Positions 58,811 through 64,000 of a stretch of DNA of 64,000 nucleotides are shown here, piece after piece. How positions within the stretch are numbered: position 1 is the first letter of the stretch; every line of letters starts with the position of its first letter. Source of the DNA: JAIVGV01 sp032229975 (GTDB lineage Bacteria; Acidobacteriota; Blastocatellia; Pyrinomonadales; Pyrinomonadaceae); assembly GCA_032229975.1 (NCBI GenBank), contig JAVXVG010000020.1:1-64000 (forward strand), written 5' to 3'. Both the position numbers and the translations under genes were made by a program. The notes below the pieces were generated by a model that had not been told where the DNA came from, searched no databases, and was given only the letters and a program-made list of their open reading frames with translations.

Positions 58811-61475
58811 TGCGCCCGCCGAAGCCGAGCCCGACGAGAAACGCGAGTGTCAACGCAGAGATGATCGCGCCGTTGCGCGCGGCGGGCGCGCGGTAACGCA
58901 TCTCGACCCGATGATGGCCCGCAGGCACGAAGACGCCGCGCAGCAGAAAATCTGTCAAACGTATCCGCTCCGCACGACCGTCAACGCTCGCTTCCCAACC
59001 CGGATAAAAAATCTCGCTCACGACGAGCAGAGAATCCCTGTCAGCGTTCGTCTCGATGCTCAAACGATTCGGCTCATACTCGACGACGCGCGCCGCCGCG
59101 TCAGCCGCAAGCTCGCCGCCCGCGAAATGTGGCAACTCCGTCGGCGCATCTTCAACAAGCGCGGTGCGTCGCGGATCGAAGGGCGCATCGTCAGTGTGTT
59201 CATCTCGCTCGCCGCGTATGCGTCGCAGAGCCTCTTCGCCGTCAACCGGAATGACTTCATTGACAAGCCAAGCGCGCGGGCACGCACGCAAATTTCGCAA
59301 GACCCACACGCCGCCGCTCTCGTAAGCCAACTGCCAGCGCGTCGCGTCGAGAGATGCAAGGGCTTCAGCGCGCGCGCGCGCGTCCGTCTGCTCAACCGGA
59401 TTGGTCGAGAGATTTGCGAACGTGACGACGAATGAAGTGTTCAGCAGATCGAGCACGCGCGAGCGCGGCGCGAACAGAGTCGGATCGGGCGGGCCCCTCA
59501 GGCCATAGCGCGGGTTGACGCCGTCTGCTCCCGCGTTGCCGAGCGCGCGGCTGTAGCGTTCGAGGATCAACTGATCGTAGCCCGCGACGTTGTGCAGCCC
59601 GCGCGTCGCCGTCATGTTCGGCAGATCGACGGGCGGCGGCGTCCAATAGCCGACGACGAACAGGTTGACGCGCGTATAGACGCGATTCTCTGCGGGCGCG
59701 TACTGCGCGAGCCAGCGCGAAACGGGCGGCGCGTCCGTGAATGCTGCGACTGTCCGCGCGTAGGGGAACCACACGTGCGCTTGCAGGATTTGCGGCTCGA
59801 CATAAAACGAGATCGCCACCGCGAACGCGAGCAACGCGCCGCGCGTGCGCCGGGGGGCCACCTTCAGCGCGCGCCAGATCAAGAGCACGACGCAGCACGT
59901 GAACGCGAGTTTCCAGACGAGGTAGCGCGACTCGGCGAGCGCGGGGATCAAGCCGGAGTCGAGCCCGTAGTTCGACGCGAGCGGACGCACGACTGCATCG
60001 CGCCACCAGAGCAGCGCGACGGCGGCGCACGCGACGGCGAGAAGCGAAGCGACGACGATCTCGCGCACACTCGCATGATTCTTCGTCGCATCATCGACGC
60101 GCGCGCTCAGATGATCTTTCGTCACACCTGCGCGTTCGCGCGCGGCGAAAGTCGTCAGCGCGTCCCATCCGTAAGCGGCGAGGATGCCGAGGGCGAACGT
60201 CCACTCGAAGGCGTGGCGCGAAGGATAGCGGAAGAGATTAAGGATGGGGACGTGATAGAGCAGACGGTAGAGCGGCGTCGAATCGCCGAGCATGAGCAGC
60301 CATGCGAACGTCGCCGCGCCGAGCCAGAAGAAGATGCGTGCGTGTCTTCGCGGCTCGCGCGCGGCGTGAATGATTGCCATGAGGGCCAGCAGAGCCGCGA
60401 GCGGCGCGACGTAAGTCGAGACCTCTATGTAGTGATAGACGGGCGCGAGAAACGAGCGCAGTGTCTCGACAGGAGTGAACGAGCCGGAGACGAACGTCTC
60501 GTAGAGCAAACGGCTGCGCACGCTGCGACGCGCGGCGCGCGCCGACTCCAAAATCTGAAACGCCGCGACACCGGCCGACAAAAAGATCGCGCCGCACGCT
60601 ACCGCAAGCGGACGCCAGCGCGTCCATGCGATCCAACTGAGAACGTCATTGCTAAGTCGCGCGGCGTCGTTCCCGCGCGCATCGTCGCTTCGAGTTACAT
60701 CATCGCTTCCGTACGCGTCATCGCTTCGAGATAAGTTGTCGCTCGCGTGCGCGTCGTCGCTTGGTTGCGTCGCGTCGTTGATATCTCGCGACGCGTCGTC
60801 GCGCGGGCGGAAGATCGAGACGAAGGCTGCGTAGGCGAGCGCGGCCATGCCGACCAACAGGAAAGCCTGCGCCTGACCCGCGAGCACGGACATCGCGTAA
60901 GCTGCGGTCGCGCCGAGCAGGCAGCGCGTGAAGCTGCCGCGTCGCGCTCGCTCGATTGCCAAGAGGAAGAGCGGCAGCCACATTTCCGGGTTCGCCATCA
61001 AGCCGAGCCCGCCGAGCTTGCTGCACAGGCCCCCGCCGTAAGTGAAGGCGAGCGCAGCGACGAGCGAGGCGGCCCGACTCCTGCCGATCTCTCGCGCATA
61101 AAAATATGTGAAAGCGGGTGCGAGCAGGAACGGCGCGAGCACCACGATCTGTTCGGCCCAACGACCGGGAAGAAAAAGATAGCCCCACGTCAGAGGGTAG
61201 CCGAGCGAGACCTGCGCCATCGAGAGCAACGGGTAGCCGGAGAAGACATGAGGCGTCCAGAGCGGCAGCTCGCCGCGCCTGATCATTGCCCACGCGACCG
61301 TGCGCAACGGGTACGACTGGTAGAAGGCATCGCCCGCGACGAGAAATTTTCCCTGAAGCAGCGTCGGCGCAAAGAAGGCGACGAAGAAGATGATGATGAG
61401 CGCGAGCGCAGACGCATCCGCGCGCCGCGATTTTAGTCGCACCTTTAGTCGTCTGCTCTGCGAGATAATTTTCAC
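58776..61475 (-). CDS. YfhO-like large polytopic membrane protein
   Basis: An 899-residue protein. About 12-13 transmembrane helices fill the first two-thirds, with motifs FFAPTLLQGKFLVAGDAFYQSYPLR, ELPLWTPHVFSGYPL and NLFRYPSRHAFEWTF, shared by YfhO/GT-C type transferases. The C-terminal part (about 560-870) is an extracytoplasmic domain. A hydrophilic loop near residues 233-272 contains hexapeptide repeats of consensus S-D-D-x-x-x. In Bacillus, YfhO-type proteins help glycosylate lipoteichoic acid, so a sugar transfer outside the membrane is likely here. Confidence 0.85.
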   Translation of the reverse strand: MKIISQSRRLKVRLKSRRADASALALIIIFFVAFFAPTLLQGKFLVAGDAFYQSYPLRTVAWAMIRRGELPLWTPHVFSGYPLLSMAQVSLGYPLTWGYLFLPGRWAEQIVVLAPFLLAPAFTYFYAREIGRSRAASLVAALAFTYGGGLCSKLGGLGLMANPEMWLPLFLLAIERARRGSFTRCLLGATAAYAMSVLAGQAQAFLLVGMAALAYAAFVSIFRPRDDASRDINDATQPSDDAHASDNLSRSDDAYGSDDVTRSDDARGNDAARLSNDVLSWIAWTRWRPLAVACGAIFLSAGVAAFQILESARAARRSVRSRLLYETFVSGSFTPVETLRSFLAPVYHYIEVSTYVAPLAALLALMAIIHAAREPRRHARIFFWLGAATFAWLLMLGDSTPLYRLLYHVPILNLFRYPSRHAFEWTFALGILAAYGWDALTTFAARERAGVTKDHLSARVDDATKNHASVREIVVASLLAVACAAVALLWWRDAVVRPLASNYGLDSGLIPALAESRYLVWKLAFTCCVVLLIWRALKVAPRRTRGALLAFAVAISFYVEPQILQAHVWFPYARTVAAFTDAPPVSRWLAQYAPAENRVYTRVNLFVVGYWTPPPVDLPNMTATRGLHNVAGYDQLILERYSRALGNAGADGVNPRYGLRGPPDPTLFAPRSRVLDLLNTSFVVTFANLSTNPVEQTDARARAEALASLDATRWQLAYESGGVWVLRNLRACPRAWLVNEVIPVDGEEALRRIRGERDEHTDDAPFDPRRTALVEDAPTELPHFAGGELAADAAARVVEYEPNRLSIETNADRDSLLVVSEIFYPGWEASVDGRAERIRLTDFLLRGVFVPAGHHRVEMRYRAPAARNGAIISALTLAFLVGLGFGGRIRRALRSRVER
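60655..60775 (-). repeat. 18-bp coding tandem repeat in the YfhO-like gene
   Basis: About six imperfect 18-bp units encode hexapeptides of consensus S-D-D-x-x-x. Example unit (plus strand): CGTACGCGTCATCGCTTC. The repeats are diverged, so they are older or under mild selection. They extend a loop between two membrane helices. Confidence 0.75.
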
Positions 61476-61622
61476 TTCTCTTCGCCGCGCGCCGGTCTCT
61501 TGCTATCCTAGCCCCTTGTCGAAGCACGACAGCGCGTCAAGTTGTCGCGCGCACGTTTCGCGAGTCAACAAGTTCTTACTCGAAGATCATAGACCGTTCA
61601 ACTTTTTTCGAGACGCACACGG

Positions 61623-63344
61623 ATGAATCTCTTCTCACGGGCAAGGGGCCACGCAGAGACGCGCGCGATCCTCTTCGGCGCGTTGGCCCTTCTCGCGTGG
61701 GGCGCGGCTGGCGTGAGGGCCGCGCAGGTCTTCGCCCCTGATAGCATCTACGTGCAGCCCTTCAACTCCGATAGCGCGCTACCCGTGCTGATGGCCGACG
61801 ACCCCATCATCGATCCTTTCCGCACATACATCTACGGTCAGGATCAGATCGGCGCGTATCCCTTCATCCTCTGCCAGCTTGTTCATAATACGACCGGCTT
61901 CGTCTGGACGGACGTGAGCGTCTTCCTGCTGCAAGTCGCGTGGCTCTTTCTCGGCGTGCTGGCCGTCGCCGCGCTCGGCAGGCCCACGCGCTTCGTCGCG
62001 CCCGCGCTCTTCCTCATGGTCTTGTGCCTGCACCCGACCGTGGGCCATTACGTCTTCGTCCTCAATCAGCGTTACAGTTGGCAGCTCACGCCGCTCCTCT
62101 TCGCGTGGTGGAGTTATCGTGGACTCTGCGCGCGACTCTTTGCCACATCCGCCGCGCTCAAGACGACGGCCCTCCGGTCGCTCTCATCTTTCATCTTTTC
62201 TCTTCTTGCCATCTGGTCTTCGCCCTTGAGCGCGCCGATGCTCCTCGTCTTCCTCGCGCTCGAAGTCGCGCGCGCGCGCATCAACGCGACCGATGCAGAG
62301 AGCGCGCAATCGACAGACGAAACGCACGCGCTCGATTACACGCGCGAGCGCGTGCGGTTCACGCTCACTCGACTGCTCGCGTGCGCGCTCCCGCTCGCGG
62401 CGGGCACGGTCGCGGAACAACTGCTCAAAGCGAACTATCACCGGCACGCGCTCAAACACTTCGGCACGGACTTTCACACGCCGACGCAAGTTGACTGGGG
62501 CCACTTCTCCACAAACCTACATGTACAGCTCGCAAACCTCATAGCCGCGCCGCTCTGGTGGCTCGTCGTGCCCGCCATCGTCGTCTCGCCGTTCGTCATC
62601 ACTCTCTTGATCCGCCGACTCATCAACGGCAACGCACACGACTCATCAAATTTGTTAAGTGCAGGCGCGCGACTCGATGCCTCTGTGCTCATGCTCGGCA
62701 GTCTCTCCGTCGCGCTCATCAACTTTGCAAGCGCAGTCGTCTTTCTCTGGATCAGGTTGAACCTCTACGGTGGTCGCTATCTCGCGCTCACGCATCTCTT
62801 CGGCGCGTTCGCAGGACTCTCCGCGCTCCTTCTTCTCTTCACGCTGCCCGCGCGTGCTTACGCTGCGCGTCGCGTTGTCTTTCCCGGCGTCGCCATCGCG
62901 TGTGCGCTCGTGCTCGCGCTCAAGTTCCCACTCGTCGCGAAGAATCCCGAATATGAAAACTTGAAAGAGATCGCGGCGGGGATCGCCGCGCGAAATCCAC
63001 GCGCGGTTCTCCTCGGCGGCTACTGGGACACTTACGTCTTCGCCGCGCTCCGGCCCTCGGACGCGCTGACGCCCGTCCCTTCCGAAGATCAACTCGTGCG
63101 CACGCCGTGGACGCCGCGCTCGCTGCGCGACTCTACGGAAGTCGTCGTCGTGCATCACTACTTCCCATATTCCGGCGGCATGGAAGTGCCCGCGCCCTAC
63201 ACCACCTTCGGCGACGGCCGCGATCCGCCGCACTTCATTAAACAGCACGGCGCGACGCTGCGCCTCGACACGCCACGCTGGTATGAACACGGCGGCTACA
63301 TCTTCACGCTCTACCGCAACGTGAGCGACGCAAGCGCGCGTTAA
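61623..63344 (+). CDS. polytopic membrane protein of unknown function
   Basis: A 573-residue protein with about ten hydrophobic helices (for example ILFGALALLAWGAAGVRAA, VFLLQVAWLFLGVLAVAAL, FVAPALFLMVLCLHPTVG, SFIFSLLAIWSSPLSAPMLL). A non-membrane tail (about 440-573) has HYFPYSGGMEVPAPYTTFGDGRDPPHFIKQHGATLRLDTPRWYEHGG. The general form is like GT-C glycosyltransferases or mannosyltransferase-type proteins, but no DxD or acidic first-loop motif can be assigned with confidence (an early loop has D-D-P-I-I-D). It is divergent from the YfhO-like gene and part of the same glycan region. Confidence 0.72.
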   Translation: MNLFSRARGHAETRAILFGALALLAWGAAGVRAAQVFAPDSIYVQPFNSDSALPVLMADDPIIDPFRTYIYGQDQIGAYPFILCQLVHNTTGFVWTDVSVFLLQVAWLFLGVLAVAALGRPTRFVAPALFLMVLCLHPTVGHYVFVLNQRYSWQLTPLLFAWWSYRGLCARLFATSAALKTTALRSLSSFIFSLLAIWSSPLSAPMLLVFLALEVARARINATDAESAQSTDETHALDYTRERVRFTLTRLLACALPLAAGTVAEQLLKANYHRHALKHFGTDFHTPTQVDWGHFSTNLHVQLANLIAAPLWWLVVPAIVVSPFVITLLIRRLINGNAHDSSNLLSAGARLDASVLMLGSLSVALINFASAVVFLWIRLNLYGGRYLALTHLFGAFAGLSALLLLFTLPARAYAARRVVFPGVAIACALVLALKFPLVAKNPEYENLKEIAAGIAARNPRAVLLGGYWDTYVFAALRPSDALTPVPSEDQLVRTPWTPRSLRDSTEVVVVHHYFPYSGGMEVPAPYTTFGDGRDPPHFIKQHGATLRLDTPRWYEHGGYIFTLYRNVSDASAR

Positions 63345-63416
63345 ACGACGAAGAAGATGTCGCGCCCACACTGCGCGCACTTCGCACTTGATCGTCAGCA
63401 CGCGTCCGCTCGCAGC

Positions 63417-64000
63417 TCAGCCTTGCAGTTCAAACTTTTTTCGCAGTATGACGGTCATCGAGCCGGAGTTGACATAGATGGGCAGTGCGCCCGCGCCCAA
63501 GCGACGCACGATGCGAGAGAGCGCGCCACCGAGCGGGCGGCTCAACGTCCTTATGCGCTCTGCCAGAAAATCGAGCGAGCAGTATTGCCCTTCGGGTCGC
63601 ACGAGGGCCACCTCGAAGAGCGGGCTCGTTATGTGCCGCAGCGTCTCCGGCGTGTAGTAGAAGACGTGCTCGGGAATTTTGTAGGAGACCCAGTTTCTGC
63701 GCGAGACGCGCGCGAGCAGGCTACGTCGATTTGGAGTTGTGATGACGATGATGCCATCGTCCTTAGTCGCAGCGTGCAGCGCGCTCAGAAACTCGCGCGG
63801 ATGATAGACATGCTCGAAGAGATCGAACATCGTCACCACGTCGAAGAATTTGTCGGGAAAGAGATCGCGCGCGAGGAAGCCGCGACTGACCTTGCGGGGG
63901 AATCGCGCGCGGCAATGCTCGACAGCGAAGTTGGAACAGTCCAACCCGTGCGCGTCGTAGCCTTCGCGTTGCGCAACATTGAGGAAGTAACCGAGGCCGC
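63417..64000 (-). CDS. SAM-dependent methyltransferase (partial, runs off the window)
   Basis: The gene continues beyond base 64000; 194 codons including the stop are visible. The reading frame upstream of the first internal start reads G-L-G-Y-F-L-N-V-A-Q-R-E-G-Y-D-A-H-G-L-D, the glycine-rich SAM-binding region. FDVVTMFDLFEHVYHPREFLSAL (motif II-like) and DDGIIVITTPNRRSLLARV follow, typical of class I methyltransferases acting on sugars or small molecules (UbiE/Methyltransf_23 type). It is probably part of the glycan cluster. Convergent with the membrane protein gene. Confidence 0.85.
   Translation of the reverse strand, partial: GLGYFLNVAQREGYDAHGLDCSNFAVEHCRARFPRKVSRGFLARDLFPDKFFDVVTMFDLFEHVYHPREFLSALHAATKDDGIIVITTPNRRSLLARVSRRNWVSYKIPEHVFYYTPETLRHITSPLFEVALVRPEGQYCSLDFLAERIRTLSRPLGGALSRIVRRLGAGALPIYVNSGSMTVILRKKFELQG

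Noticed and set aside
59592..60734. A 380-codon plus-strand frame inside the YfhO-like gene
   Set aside because: Charged, low-complexity Arg/Asp/Glu composition typical of antisense frames; the minus strand encodes membrane helices and conserved motifs.

Overview
The window is a GC-rich bacterial chromosome segment with dense coding on both strands. I infer an Acidobacteriota-like (Blastocatellia/Pyrinomonadaceae-like) organism. The grounds are a secreted protein with a TPTP linker and a propeller-like domain, several periplasmic proteins of a type common in that phylum, a beta-barrel porin (hence an outer membrane), and a fused E2-E1 2-oxoglutarate dehydrogenase. The taxonomy is an inference from gene content and was not tested.

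Layout. 1-5.3 kb: a tRNA-Leu(CAA), a TPR/DUF1579-like exported protein with an apparent 5' frameshift, a large secreted protein and two small exported proteins. 5.5-15 kb: a membrane PAS-GGDEF-EAL c-di-GMP enzyme, an MBL-fold hydrolase, then a co-directional run of a DUF885 peptidase-like protein, HutF-like deiminase, ArgE-like deacylase and an exported protein. 15-25.3 kb: kgd, a Tat-exported small protein plus amidase, CheA, NusB and RibH. 25.5-29.5 kb: a crotonase/3-hydroxyacyl-CoA dehydrogenase pair, a rhomboid protease and an isolated CheW. 29.6-38.4 kb: mutS2, dnaG, rpoD, a B12-binding/radical-SAM protein and a small membrane protein. 38.4-48 kb, mostly minus strand: aroB with an M3-peptidase-like protein that has lost its zinc motif, the c-di-AMP operon cdaA-cdaR-glmM, a CBS-containing site-2 protease and an MreB-like protein. 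48-64 kb: a porin and a surface-glycan cluster (Wzm/Wzt-type ABC exporter, a DUF4214-like protein, a double GT4 glycosyltransferase fusion, a GT2, an FAD-dependent mutase/oxidase-like protein, two large polytopic membrane proteins and a methyltransferase cut by the window end). A HicA/HicB pair lies inside this cluster.

The most unusual content is non-coding. First, at least eleven intergenic hairpins are built from degenerate 7- or 8-nt words (several unrelated word families). They sit mostly at gene 3' ends and in a few cases directly before start codons. Second, two intergenic spacers on the minus strand (about 41291-41404 and 45270-45399) each carry a sigma70-like promoter, several phased hairpins and a U-tailed terminator hairpin, as expected of small structured RNAs. 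Third, two promoters in the glycan cluster place the start codon at or next to the predicted transcription start, suggesting leaderless mRNAs.

Start codons were moved from the longest ORF where a ribosome binding site, signal peptide or promoter argued for a shorter one; each case is noted in its entry. No CRISPR array, rRNA, insertion sequence, integrase or prophage gene was seen.
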